A stretch of 64,000 bases of DNA from JAHRVQ01 sp963976815 (GCA_963976815.1 CAXBLU010000002.1:186001-250000); one strand, 5' to 3'. Counted from the stretch's first letter, positions 51,476 to 60,557 are shown. A program made the numbers and translations. Notes: generated by a model not told the origin, from the sequence alone.

Positions 51476-51493
51476 TGTTCTCTCCAGATTTCC

Positions 51494-52660
51494 TTAAAAG
51501 ACCATGTCGACGGCTAGGCGCACCAGTGTTCCATCTGTGTCGACACCACCGGTTTCGCGATCCAGTTTTGTCACTTCAAACTTGAATGCTGTACCGGGAG
51601 CAAAGTCCCATCGAACGCCAACGGTTGTATCGGTTGCTTTGGTCCCTGTTACTAGACCCGCTGCTCCAGCACGAAGAGCGTCGAGCCCTGGTGCTACACC
51701 GGCAGGAATCGCCGCAAGAAAGTCCAGATCAGGGTCGTCTTCTGACTGGTCCCAGGTGAGATGGTAGGTGAGATTTCCTACTCGCTTACCGATGAGGATA
51801 TAAATCGCGTCGTCATCGGAAACAAGAGACTGGTCGTCGACTTCTAGGACTGTATATTCGCTGATGACTAGCCAATCGTTGTAATCAATATTGAAGCCGA
51901 TTCCGTAGAATGCAGCATCTTCTTCAAGGGGATTGAGTGCGTCGGCAACTGTGCCAAAACCGGCGCCGTTCAATACATCAAGAAACCCAGTGCCAGCGGA
52001 GTTGGCTAAGGCGGTGGGGAGTCCAATTGAAAATTCTGCTCGGTTGTAGGTGGCGCGGACCGTGAACCAATCGCGATTTAGTGTCCAGTTGAGTCCACTA
52101 AAACCGACCAGGTCCAGATCAACCTCTTCACCGGAGAGTCTAGTTTCGTCGGTTAAACGACCGTAGTAGGCTTGAAATGAACTATCCCAGTCGCCGAGGG
52201 TGCCTCTAACCAGGGTGTCGACACCTTCAACGGTGGTAAACAAGAAGCGATAGGTTTGCGCCGGTGGAGCAATAAATGGATAGGCATAGCCAACATCCAA
52301 ATAGTCAGAGTAAATAAAGAAGGGAGAGCGTAGTCTGCCGAGGCGCACGTCCCAGTCTTCCGATATTGCGTAGGTCAAGTAAGCCCATTCCGCTTCAATA
52401 TCGTAGTCATCGGTACCGCGAGCAATAAGCTGCCCCGTTGCTGTCACCTTATCGTTAATTGCCGCAGAAACTTGCAGCGCAAATACAGTATCTGGATCTG
52501 TGTTCCAGTCCCCATCAAATCCCTCGTAGGATGCGATTTCATCGTCGTCGACCAGCAAGCCGCCGCCAACGGACAAAAAGCCGTTAAAGTTGATTTCGGC
52601 CATTGCGTGGGTCGAAAAAAAGCAGAACGTTAATATCAGTAAATATCTAATCCATTTCAT
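51494..52660 (-). CDS. Outer-membrane porin
   Basis: A 388-residue precursor from the ATG at 52660 (AAGGA upstream). Signal peptide MKWIRYLLILTFCFFSTHAMA is followed by many amphipathic strands, beginning EINFNGFLSVGGGL and ending FKFEVTKLDRET...LVRLAVDMVF with a terminal Phe as required by the BAM complex. EAEWAYLTYAISEDWDVRLGRLRSPFFIYSDYLDVGYAYPF is typical of Gram-negative porins of the OprP/porin_4 class. It precedes a PstS-like gene, so uptake of phosphate or a similar anion is plausible. Confidence 0.85.
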   Translation of the reverse strand: MKWIRYLLILTFCFFSTHAMAEINFNGFLSVGGGLLVDDDEIASYEGFDGDWNTDPDTVFALQVSAAINDKVTATGQLIARGTDDYDIEAEWAYLTYAISEDWDVRLGRLRSPFFIYSDYLDVGYAYPFIAPPAQTYRFLFTTVEGVDTLVRGTLGDWDSSFQAYYGRLTDETRLSGEEVDLDLVGFSGLNWTLNRDWFTVRATYNRAEFSIGLPTALANSAGTGFLDVLNGAGFGTVADALNPLEEDAAFYGIGFNIDYNDWLVISEYTVLEVDDQSLVSDDDAIYILIGKRVGNLTYHLTWDQSEDDPDLDFLAAIPAGVAPGLDALRAGAAGLVTGTKATDTTVGVRWDFAPGTAFKFEVTKLDRETGGVDTDGTLVRLAVDMVF

Positions 52661-52964
52661 AATGGGTTCCTTCATCAATCTTTGGTTGGTAAATGGTTCG
52701 TTTGTTGTGATGCTGTGATCTTGAAATGAGCTCTCCAAACACTGTTGCGAGCGAATTCCAGTGAGATTTAAAAAGAGTGTAGACGCGATTGTTCGTTCAG
52801 CAAGAAATCCCAGATTGAAACGACGGCCTGACTATTGATTGACGAATACGGGGAAAACTTGTGCCGGATTGATGACGTTAAATGGTTGTGGTGCTACCCG
52901 GTAAAGAGGGTGTTCGAGTTATCATGGAGCCAACTTAATATCAGCAGTAATAATCGGAGAAGGC
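52661..52964. other. 304-base divergent intergenic region
   Basis: This stretch separates the porin and VOC genes, which point away from each other. It must hold both promoters, but no clear -35/-10 pair, palindrome or ORF with a ribosome-binding site stands out. Confidence 0.5.
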
Positions 52965-53492
52965 GTGAGTAGAATTTTTGGTGCGGTGAGGCAGAACGGT
53001 TATGTCGTGAGAAACATCGAGGCAGCCATGGACCATTGGATTAATGTCCTAGGCGTTGGCCCCTGGTACTACATGGAGCGGGTGAAAACAGATTACTTTA
53101 GACACAGGGGGGAAGACTCTGGAGCAGAAATGAGTATTGCTTTGGCAAACTCCGGAGACCTGCAGATTGAACTAATCCAACAACGCAATGATGCGCCTTC
53201 CATGTACAAAGAGTTTTTGGATGCCGGCAACGAGGGGCTACAACACATGTCGTACTGGACCGAGGACTACCAGGAATTGTACGACCGGGCATTAGCGCTT
53301 GGTTATAAAGTGGGTCACGAGGGGCAGATCGGCGGTGAGCAGGGAAGGTTCTGTTATTTTGATACTGAAGCACACCCCGGTACCCTCGTGGAAATTTCGG
53401 ACATTAGCGGCATGAAAGGCAAGTTCTTCGAGAAGATTCGGCAGGTAGCCGCGGACTGGGATGGCTCAAGGCCGATCCGGGCAGTGCAATAA
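52965..53492 (+). CDS. VOC family protein
   Basis: A 175-residue VOC protein from a GTG start behind GGAGAAGG. RQNGYVVRNIEAAMDHWINVLGVGPWYYME opens the first module and LQHMSYWTEDYQELYDRALALGYKVGHEG the second. The pattern matches methylmalonyl-CoA epimerase-like and lactoylglutathione-lyase-like proteins found near catabolic genes. The candidate metal residues are His in LQHMSYW and Glu in GTLVEISD. The reaction is not predictable. It lies upstream of marR. Confidence 0.82.
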   Translation: MSRIFGAVRQNGYVVRNIEAAMDHWINVLGVGPWYYMERVKTDYFRHRGEDSGAEMSIALANSGDLQIELIQQRNDAPSMYKEFLDAGNEGLQHMSYWTEDYQELYDRALALGYKVGHEGQIGGEQGRFCYFDTEAHPGTLVEISDISGMKGKFFEKIRQVAADWDGSRPIRAVQ

Positions 53493-53549
53493 CTGTGCGA
53501 TAACCGTCCGGTAAATATGTCGATAGAATTTAGAACCAGCGGAGAAAAT

Positions 53550-53587
53550 GATTGAATAATACTTGACTGATCAAGTATTATTCAATC
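53550..53587. promoter_or_regulatory. 38-bp palindrome with 17-bp perfect arms ending at the marR start codon
   Basis: Arms 53550-53566 and 53571-53587 are perfectly complementary around CTGA, and the ATG of marR begins at 53588. A possible promoter lies inside it: TTGAAT (53552-53557), an 18-base spacer and TATTAT (53576-53581). That would put transcription start at or next to the ATG, giving a leaderless mRNA and an ideal autoregulatory operator. Confidence 0.75.
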
Positions 53588-54028
53588 ATGAAAACATCAA
53601 ACGTAGCACCCCAAACCGCATCCACCGTGCTCCAGTTCCTGGAAACCGCGTCAGCGCTAGAGCGGCGTCTCGATCGCGCGTTGTCTGGAACCCGGGGCAT
53701 TAGTTTTAGTGAATATCGGCTAATACTAGCCCTCTCCAGAAGCGAGAATGGTTTGCCTAGAATTGATCTCGCTAATGCGGTTGGGCTGACAGCCTCTGCG
53801 GTGACCCGCGCCTTAAAGCCCCTGGAAAAAATTGGTTTTGTCACTACTCAAAAGAGTGACCGTGACGCAAGACAAAGTCTGGCGGTCATCACCCCGGCGG
53901 GTCTCGAATTGCTGGTAGATGCTGACGGTGTATTGCGAGACGTCTTTAGCCAGTTATCCATAAATAGCATTAGTGAAAACAAGCTCAGTGAATTTCAAAC
54001 ACGCTTAGCTGAGTTGAGGAACCTCTAG
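53588..54028 (+). CDS. MarR family transcriptional regulator
   Basis: A 146-residue winged-helix MarR protein: FSEYRLILALSRSENGLPRIDLANAVGLTASAVTRALKPLEKIGFV is the DNA-binding core and QKSDRDARQSLAVITPAGLEL the wing. It begins directly on a 38-bp palindrome, its likely operator. No Shine-Dalgarno is present. Its stop overlaps the GTG of the carotenoid oxygenase gene (TAGTG), so the two are translated together and the regulator probably controls carotenoid or apocarotenoid cleavage. Confidence 0.9.
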   Translation: MKTSNVAPQTASTVLQFLETASALERRLDRALSGTRGISFSEYRLILALSRSENGLPRIDLANAVGLTASAVTRALKPLEKIGFVTTQKSDRDARQSLAVITPAGLELLVDADGVLRDVFSQLSINSISENKLSEFQTRLAELRNL

Positions 54029-55350
54029 TGGCTGCAGTTGATATGGCCGCTTTTGAGCCGGTGTTAGATGAGCTCGATCTGTCCGACTTTGAAGTGATTG
54101 GAGAAATACCGCGGGAGTTAAATGGCTCTCTGGTTCGAAATGGTCCCAACCCTCTGAGTGGTCAGTTCGAAAGTGAAGATGTGCTTTCCTGGTGGCCTGA
54201 AGCGGCAATGCTACATAGTGTAAGTCTGGCGGATGGAAAGGCCATCGGTTATCGCAATCGCTGGGTGAGAACCCAGGCCTGGGCGAACCACAAGCGTCAT
54301 GATGCGACTGCGACCTATCCCGAAACGAACCCAAATATTAATGTGATATCCCATGGTGGTGAGATTCTGGCTCTAGCCGAGGGCGGGCAACCTTTAGTGA
54401 TCAATCGATCCCTGGACACCCTTGGAGCTTCGCTTGTACATCCGAGCCTGCATCGAGGTATGACCGCTCACCCGAAGGTTGATCCGGTCACACAGGAGTT
54501 GATGTATTTTAAGGCAGACTGGCAGGCGCCGTGGCTGCGTTATGGGGTAGCGGATGCCAACGGTGTTGAAATCCTTGATCTGGAAATAGACGTTCCAGCG
54601 CCGGCTATGATGCACGATATGGCGATAACGGAAACCCACAGCATTCTGATGGACTTGAGTGTTGGTTATGACTTCGCAATGTTTGAGCTTGGCTATCGGA
54701 TTCCGATCTGTTGGCAAGACGCTCGAGCCTCGAGGTTGTGTGTCATTCCTCGCCATGGAGGTGAGGTTTGTTGGATAGAAATAGACCCCTGTTTTATTCA
54801 GCACGTGGTGAATGCCTACAACGACAGCGACGGTACAATTGTGATGGATGTCGTTCGGTATCCTTCTTACTTTAAGCGAAATAGACAGGGTGATGGCTTT
54901 TCGCCCAATCCCCTGGGTGTGTTGTGGCGCTACCGGATCAATCTTGCAACAGTTAGCGTCACAGAAGCACAGATGGATGACCAGTTTATTGAGTTACCAA
55001 GAATCAATGAAACACTGACCGGGCGACGCCATCGCTTCTTTTATGGGCTTGAGCAACCGGCGGACAATATCATGCGAGGCGTGATTCGATACGACATGAG
55101 CACCGGGGCGAAGGTTCGCCACCATGTTGCTGAGGGGGATCAAAATAGTGAACCGGTTTTTGTTCCAAGAGACACCGGTACAGCCGAGGATGATGGTTGG
55201 CTGCTTGTCTGTGTGTATCGAAAGCAAACGAATACCAGCGAGTTACGTATTTTGGACGCGGGGGATATTAGTGCTGAACCCTGCGCCACGATCAAGCTAG
55301 GCAGCCGGATCCCGGCCGGTTTTCATGGTGCGTGGTTACCTGAGTCATAG
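54028..55350 (+). CDS. Carotenoid cleavage oxygenase family protein
   Basis: A 440-residue RPE65/CCD-family protein. The N-terminus GEIPRELNGSLVRNGPNPL is diagnostic. Iron-binding histidines are seen in AHPKVDPV, MMHDMAITET, IQHVVNAYNDSDG and the C-terminal GFHGAW. Such enzymes cleave double bonds of carotenoids, apocarotenoids or stilbenes with O2. The GTG overlaps the marR stop. The FATP-type ligase follows after 107 bases, which suggests activation of the released acid, but that is inference. It lacks any signal peptide. Confidence 0.92.
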   Translation: MAAVDMAAFEPVLDELDLSDFEVIGEIPRELNGSLVRNGPNPLSGQFESEDVLSWWPEAAMLHSVSLADGKAIGYRNRWVRTQAWANHKRHDATATYPETNPNINVISHGGEILALAEGGQPLVINRSLDTLGASLVHPSLHRGMTAHPKVDPVTQELMYFKADWQAPWLRYGVADANGVEILDLEIDVPAPAMMHDMAITETHSILMDLSVGYDFAMFELGYRIPICWQDARASRLCVIPRHGGEVCWIEIDPCFIQHVVNAYNDSDGTIVMDVVRYPSYFKRNRQGDGFSPNPLGVLWRYRINLATVSVTEAQMDDQFIELPRINETLTGRRHRFFYGLEQPADNIMRGVIRYDMSTGAKVRHHVAEGDQNSEPVFVPRDTGTAEDDGWLLVCVYRKQTNTSELRILDAGDISAEPCATIKLGSRIPAGFHGAWLPES

Positions 55351-55365
55351 GCCAATCTGTTGCCA

Positions 55366-55389
55366 TCTTGTGTTGAACTCAACACAAGA
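55366..55389. promoter_or_regulatory. 24-bp hyphenated palindrome between oxygenase and ligase genes
   Basis: TCTTGTGTTGA (55366-55376) and TCAACACAAGA (55379-55389) are perfect complements around AC. It lies 16 bases after the oxygenase stop and 69 before the ligase start. With no T-tract it looks more like an operator than a terminator. Confidence 0.55.
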
Positions 55390-55457
55390 CGGCTTTAAGC
55401 CTCGAGTTGGCTCTGATACCGTTGTGAAGTCCACCGGGAAACACGGAGCAACGCATT

Positions 55458-57275
55458 ATGCCAGTGATTGGCGAAGTACTATCAAGCGTCAAAATTATTG
55501 TCAGGGATATTGTGCCCCTTGTGTTCAAAACGATAGTCAAGCGACCGAAGCCAGATGACATTGACAATCTGCCATTGAGATTGGCAAAGACTGCAAAAGC
55601 CTGTCCAGACAAAACAGCGATTATATTTGAGGGTCGTAAGATTTCCTGGGGTGAGTTAGATCGCCGCGCAGGTCAGGTTGCCCAGGCACTTCGAAATGAA
55701 GGTGTAGGCTTTGGTGATACCGTTAGCCTGATGATGGATAACCGAATTGAGTTTATTGAAAATATGTTTGGCATCATGCGGGCTGGTGCTGCTGTTTCGC
55801 TAATTAATACCAATCTTCGTGGTGCTCAATTAGTCCATTGTATATCGACCACCAACGCTCGTGCGCTGATTGTCGGCAGCGAGCATGGCGACAGTGTCGC
55901 TGAAGTGAAGGCTAACTGTGACCTTAAAGAAGGCAAGGATATCCTAATGGTTGCCGATGTGGACGCGCCGTTGACGCCAAACTGGGCAGTAGATTTCAGT
56001 CAAACCATTGAGCAAGTTGAACCCATTGACGATGCACACATTCCACCGGTTCGCCTAAGTGACCCCGCCATTTATATTTTTACCTCCGGTACCACCGGCT
56101 TGCCGAAGGCGGCGATTCAAAAACAGGGGCGGCAAACACTCTTTTGTGATCTAGGTCGAGCGGTAGGACTTAAGCTGGTCCGAGACGACTGCATGTACAT
56201 TTGCTTACCGCTTTATCATGCGACGGGCCTGTGTGTTGGATTTCTGGGTGCCCTCGGTGTTGGCGCTACGGTGTTTCTTAAGCGAAAGTTCTCTGCTCGT
56301 CATTTTCTAGATGATGTGCGCGAGAATAACTGCAACACCTTTATCTATATTGGTGAGCTATGTCGCTACCTTCTGGCGCAACCGATTAAACCCAACGATG
56401 CTGATAACCCTCTTGAGAAGATGACAGGTAATGGCCTCAGGCCTGACATCTGGATGGAGTTCAAAGAACGCTTTGGGGTGCCAAAAGTCTACGAGTTCTA
56501 TGGCGCATCGGAGGGTAATACTAGCTTTATGAACTTCTTCAATCGGGATCGGACAATTGGTGCTGCTATCATACCGCCATCAGTTGTTGAATACGATGTT
56601 GCGGCGGATGTGGTCATTCGAGACGAAAAAGGATTCTGCAAAAAAGTAGAGCCGGGGCAGCCAGGTTTGTTGCTTGGGCCGATCACCAAATCGGCGGAGT
56701 TTGTCGGATATACGGATCGGCGGGCGACGGAGGAAAAGATTCTTCGGGATGTATTCAAACCGGGTGATGCTTTTTTTAATACCGGTGATCTCATTAAAAG
56801 TGTAGATGTGGGTTTTGCCTGCGGTATAAAACACTTTCAGTTCGTTGATCGGGTCGGTGACACCTTTCGCTGGAAGGGCGAAAACTGCTCCACGAATGAA
56901 GTGGGTGAAATTATCAATCGCCACGGGGATATTGACATCTGCAACGTCTATGGTGTTGAAGTGCCCGGTGCAGATGGCAGAGCGGGAATGGCCGCGCTGT
57001 TACTGAAAGAGGGTGCTTGCTTTGATGCAGCAAGTGTATCGGCACTAGTGGAGAAAGACCTTGCGGTATACGCCCGTCCTGTTTTTATCAGGATTTTGTC
57101 AGAGCAGCAGCTCACGGGTACGTTCAAGCTGCAAAAGGGTACTCTGCGTGAAGAGGCCTATCATCCCGATAGGTGTGCGGATGAGATTTACGTATGGAAA
57201 TCTGACCTGTCGAGCTACGCAAAAATGGACAGCGCATACTATGAGAAGATTATGGCTGCAGAGGTTGGATTCTAG
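55458..57275 (+). CDS. FATP-type long-chain acyl-CoA synthetase
   Basis: A 605-residue AMP-forming ligase of the FATP/very-long-chain acyl-CoA synthetase (FadD6-like) class. The P-loop FTSGTTGLPKAA is at about 208-219, YEFYGASEGN is the A5 motif, and the late FQFVDRVGDTFRWKGENCSTNEV is the FATP-specific hinge. It converts fatty or terpenoid acids to CoA esters at the membrane. It follows the carotenoid oxygenase in the same direction and probably belongs to the MarR-controlled unit. The substrate chain length is unknown. Confidence 0.9.
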   Translation: MPVIGEVLSSVKIIVRDIVPLVFKTIVKRPKPDDIDNLPLRLAKTAKACPDKTAIIFEGRKISWGELDRRAGQVAQALRNEGVGFGDTVSLMMDNRIEFIENMFGIMRAGAAVSLINTNLRGAQLVHCISTTNARALIVGSEHGDSVAEVKANCDLKEGKDILMVADVDAPLTPNWAVDFSQTIEQVEPIDDAHIPPVRLSDPAIYIFTSGTTGLPKAAIQKQGRQTLFCDLGRAVGLKLVRDDCMYICLPLYHATGLCVGFLGALGVGATVFLKRKFSARHFLDDVRENNCNTFIYIGELCRYLLAQPIKPNDADNPLEKMTGNGLRPDIWMEFKERFGVPKVYEFYGASEGNTSFMNFFNRDRTIGAAIIPPSVVEYDVAADVVIRDEKGFCKKVEPGQPGLLLGPITKSAEFVGYTDRRATEEKILRDVFKPGDAFFNTGDLIKSVDVGFACGIKHFQFVDRVGDTFRWKGENCSTNEVGEIINRHGDIDICNVYGVEVPGADGRAGMAALLLKEGACFDAASVSALVEKDLAVYARPVFIRILSEQQLTGTFKLQKGTLREEAYHPDRCADEIYVWKSDLSSYAKMDSAYYEKIMAAEVGF

Positions 57276-57442
57276 TCAAGTTTTTCTCCGTCTCGCGGAG
57301 TTGGTTCTGGGGCATGGCATATCAGTGGTTTAGGTATCCTGTACCGTTGAGTTTCGCTTTTCAGTAATGTTATGCAGCCGGTTTTTTGATTATGTATTTA
57401 GGGCATGGCTTAAAAATGGCGTAATAAAATGGTGCTCTAAAT

Positions 57443-58807
57443 ATGGTTTCTGATCACGACATTTTGATCCTGGATGGTCCAACCCTAAAAGACCTCGAAA
57501 TTTTTACCGCAGAAGACGGGCAGCAGACGCTGTTTGATTTTTGCAATCTGGCTCGAACTGAAGGGGGTGCTCAGCTGCTAAAACAGCGAATGCAGAGTCC
57601 ATGGTCTAACGCCGATTGCATTCGAAATACCCAGCGGGCAGTGTCTTTTATTCTAAGTGAGCGTGACGCCTTTAGAAAATTACCCACGGCTTTTGCAACT
57701 GCCCGCGCAGAATATTATGCCCAGGAAGTGATGCCGATTGTCGCGGAAGAAAATCAACTGGCATTCTGTATTGGTGCATTTGAGCTATGGGCGAATCATT
57801 CTAGTCACTACAGCAGTATTGTGCGTGGCGTGCAGTTCACGAGTGGGGTGATTCGGACCTTGCGCGCCTTTGTCATCCAGTCAGAGTTGGCAACGCCTGC
57901 TGGAGAGCTAGCGCCGCTATTTGAAGAAATGCGTGAACTGCTCGAGCGACCCGGTATTCTTAAGGTACCTGATCAAGAAGTAGGGGGGTGGATTTTCAGA
58001 GTACTTCGTTTGGATACAATTTTTCGATTGTATGAGAGAACCACCATGCGAAGACTTCTACAGCTCGTTTACGAAATGGACGCCCTGGTATCGATGGCGG
58101 ACGTAACCAAAAAGCACAGGTTTGTCCTGCCGGAAATTCAGGATGGTTCCCTGGGCGTCCATGCCGAAGGCCTTGTGCATCCCTTTGTAGAGAAGCCCGT
58201 TGCCAATTCGGTCGGGCTCGATCAAGTGCGCCGCGTGCTGTTTTTAACTGGACCTAATATGGCCGGTAAAACCACCTACCTTCGCGCGGTTGCCACGGCA
58301 CTTTATCTGGGGCATCTGGGCATGGGGGTGCCGGCAACAGCCATGACGTTTGTTCCGGCACAAAGACTGTTTAGTTCTATTTCGCTCAGCGATGACCTCC
58401 GGGGTGGGATTAGTTATTTTAGAGCCGAGGCACTGAGAGCTAAGGCGGTCGCCCAGGCAATAGCTGAGGGTTATCGAGTGATTGCGCTGATGGACGAGCC
58501 CTTTAAGGGCACAAACGTAAAGGATGCACTCGATGCTTCTCTGGCCATACTCGAGAGGTTTGCCACCAAGCAAGATTGCCTGTTTCTATTCTCTTCCCAT
58601 TTGATTGAGTTAAGTGACCAGTTGAGCAATACGGATCAAATCGATTGTCGATACTTTGAGGCGGGCGAAGGGCAGGGGCGGCTTAGTTTTGATTACCTAT
58701 TGCGCACCGGAGTGTCCAGTCAGCGTCTGGGTATGCGGGTGTTAGAGGAGGAAGGCGTGTTTGAACTTCTGGACAAGGGCTCATCCGGAGAAAAGCTTCA
58801 AATTTAA
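57443..58807 (+). CDS. Short MutS-like ATPase
   Basis: A 454-residue protein with MutS core and ATPase domains only. RVLFLTGPNMAGKTTYLRAVA holds Walker A (270-278), SLSDDLRGGISYFRAE is the MutS signature loop, and VIALMDEPFKGTN is Walker B. The N-terminus TLFDFCNLARTEGGAQLLKQRM corresponds to the start of the MutS clamp region. The mismatch-recognition and connector domains and the Smr tail of MutS2 are absent. It is thus neither MutS1 nor MutS2, and mismatch repair cannot be assumed. Flanking genes give no clue. Confidence 0.85.
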   Translation: MVSDHDILILDGPTLKDLEIFTAEDGQQTLFDFCNLARTEGGAQLLKQRMQSPWSNADCIRNTQRAVSFILSERDAFRKLPTAFATARAEYYAQEVMPIVAEENQLAFCIGAFELWANHSSHYSSIVRGVQFTSGVIRTLRAFVIQSELATPAGELAPLFEEMRELLERPGILKVPDQEVGGWIFRVLRLDTIFRLYERTTMRRLLQLVYEMDALVSMADVTKKHRFVLPEIQDGSLGVHAEGLVHPFVEKPVANSVGLDQVRRVLFLTGPNMAGKTTYLRAVATALYLGHLGMGVPATAMTFVPAQRLFSSISLSDDLRGGISYFRAEALRAKAVAQAIAEGYRVIALMDEPFKGTNVKDALDASLAILERFATKQDCLFLFSSHLIELSDQLSNTDQIDCRYFEAGEGQGRLSFDYLLRTGVSSQRLGMRVLEEEGVFELLDKGSSGEKLQI

Positions 58808-58882
58808 TGTAGACGATGACTACATTAGGCGCTAGGATAGCCGTTCCTTTAAATGTTTCCTCTAAATGAGGTGAGGTTTCCT

Positions 58883-59080
58883 GTGATCAGTAAAGTTCTT
58901 GGTTGGGTATTTGCTCCCATCGTTTTTGCACTGGCCTTTTTAGTGCCTTTGATTGCACAGTCCTTAACGGCGCTGGACGTTTCCATAGCCGGTATTCCCA
59001 ACATTGTAATCGGCCTTATTGTCGGCGGCGGTTTGGGCTTGATGGCTCATTTCCGAGGGAGTTGGATATGGGTCAAGTGA
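58883..59080 (+). CDS. Small two-span membrane protein
   Basis: About 65 residues from the GTG at 58883, which has GAGGTGAGG six bases upstream; an ATG at 58853 is the alternative. Two hydrophobic segments (VFAPIVFALAFLVPLIA and NIVIGLIVGGGLGLMA) fill most of the protein. It overlaps the start of the desaturase-like gene, so it is translated with it. The role could be a partner subunit or a regulatory peptide; no family is recognised. Confidence 0.6.
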   Translation: MISKVLGWVFAPIVFALAFLVPLIAQSLTALDVSIAGIPNIVIGLIVGGGLGLMAHFRGSWIWVK

Positions 59081-59952
59081 TGCAGGATATCAATTGGGAT
59101 GAGATGACCGACGAACAGTTAGACGTCATGGAACGAAAGATTGCAGCCAGGTATATGAAAATCTTTCCTCTCGGTATCATTATCTGGGGGTTCGCTAATA
59201 CTCTGATCTGGTTATCGCTTTGGCCCCTGGTCTTTATGGATATCCTATCCCTGTGGATTGCCTTTCCAATTGCAGTGCTGAATGTCACGCTCGCCTATCT
59301 GCCTTCCCATGATGCCCAGCACAGCATTATTGCTCGAAAGGGGCAGAAGCTCCGGTGGCTTAACGAATTGCTTGGCCATGTGTCCTTAATTCCCTTTGTC
59401 GCGCCCTTTCGGTATTTGCGCTACACACATTTTGAGCACCACAACCATGCTAACGATCCAGTTCTGGATCCAGACTTTGATGTACATGCAAAAGATAGGG
59501 CGGAGTTTTTTAAGCAGGCTATCTTGAGTAGACAGCCGGCTAATGGCACTAAAAAAGATCGATACGTTGAGGCTCTTGAGCGTACGGGTAACTCCCATGT
59601 CATGCTTGAGGCTGCATTGATCCGTGTTTCGTATATGCTCATACTTTATGGCTTGGCCTGGAGCGGTTACGCGATTGAAGCTGCACTTCTCTGGTGGTTG
59701 CCGCTGCAACTTGCCCAGGTTTATATTCCCTATTACCTGAGCTGGAAACCGCATCATCCAGCGGAAGAAATGGGCCGCTATAGGGACACGGCATCCTTTA
59801 AAAGCCATCTCGGCAATATTGGTTCCTCGGGCATGCAATACCATGTGGTCCATCATCTATATCCTCGAATACCGTTAATGCACACACCAGCTGCATTTCG
59901 TGAGTTAAGGCCAATCCTGTTGGCCAGAGGATGCGATCTTCGCGGCCTGTGA
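59068..59952 (+). CDS. Fatty acid desaturase/hydroxylase superfamily membrane enzyme
   Basis: A 295-residue protein from the ATG at 59068 (GAGGGA upstream); the next in-frame ATG at 59080 overlaps the preceding stop as TGATG. It has four hydrophobic spans and the three His boxes of the desaturase/carotene hydroxylase superfamily: HDAQHS, HFEHHNHAND and HVVHHLYPRIP. The exact type (fatty acid desaturase or carotenoid hydroxylase) is open; the carotenoid oxygenase nearby makes the second attractive. It ends inside the tetR gene. Confidence 0.83.
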   Translation: MGQVMQDINWDEMTDEQLDVMERKIAARYMKIFPLGIIIWGFANTLIWLSLWPLVFMDILSLWIAFPIAVLNVTLAYLPSHDAQHSIIARKGQKLRWLNELLGHVSLIPFVAPFRYLRYTHFEHHNHANDPVLDPDFDVHAKDRAEFFKQAILSRQPANGTKKDRYVEALERTGNSHVMLEAALIRVSYMLILYGLAWSGYAIEAALLWWLPLQLAQVYIPYYLSWKPHHPAEEMGRYRDTASFKSHLGNIGSSGMQYHVVHHLYPRIPLMHTPAAFRELRPILLARGCDLRGL

Positions 59953-60557
59953 GTTCGACTGAATCTCAGCCCTATCACCACGGCGACCTGCGTCAGGCGT
60001 TACTCGATCGGGCGGCGGAAGTGATTCAAACCAAAGGGATAGAAGCCCTGACGTTACGGGGTCTTGCCCGGGATCTTGGGGTTTCCCACGGCGCCCCCAA
60101 TCGACATTTCAGTAATAAGGCACAATTGCTCACGACCCTTGCAACCGAGGGTTACGCGCGTTTAATTAGAGCGACCCTCGAGGCCGCGGACCAGGTTACC
60201 GACGATCCCTGGGTTCGATTGAATGCGATGGGACAAGGCTATATTCATTGGGCCCTGGATAATCCTGCGCGCTTCAATGCAATCATGCATCCTGATTTAG
60301 ATTTCTACGAGAGTTCTGAGCTGCGTGAGGCAATGGAGGACTTTGGTCAAACGATTCACGACGCGGTCACGGCGACTCAATTGGCCGGACGTCATCAAGG
60401 AGTGGATATTGAGACCCTCAATCTATTTACGATTTCGGTCCCGATGGGTGCGTCAACTTTATTGGCTGGAAGAAATCATTCAATAGATCTAACGACAAGG
60501 AAGAGTCTTGTCGCTGATCTAATCGAATTGGTTGTTCCGATCAAAAACCGGGTTTAA
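59931..60557 (+). CDS. TetR/AcrR family regulator
   Basis: A 208-residue TetR protein. The helix-turn-helix is ALTLRGLARDLGVSHGAPNRHFSNKAQLLTTLATEGY, preceded by YHHGDLRQALLDRAAEVI. The C-terminus WVRLNAMGQGYIHWALDNPARFNAIMHPDL is of the TetR_C_13 or WHG type. The start at 59931 overlaps the desaturase-like gene; a GTG at 59949 would reduce the overlap to TGTGA. Co-translation suggests it regulates the enzyme above it and perhaps the convergent P450. The ligand is unknown. Confidence 0.88.
   Translation: MRSSRPVSSTESQPYHHGDLRQALLDRAAEVIQTKGIEALTLRGLARDLGVSHGAPNRHFSNKAQLLTTLATEGYARLIRATLEAADQVTDDPWVRLNAMGQGYIHWALDNPARFNAIMHPDLDFYESSELREAMEDFGQTIHDAVTATQLAGRHQGVDIETLNLFTISVPMGASTLLAGRNHSIDLTTRKSLVADLIELVVPIKNRV

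Noticed and set aside
53550..53587. Terminator for the upstream VOC gene
   Set aside because: There is no T-tract after the stem on the plus strand, and the marR start codon follows at once, so an operator fits better.
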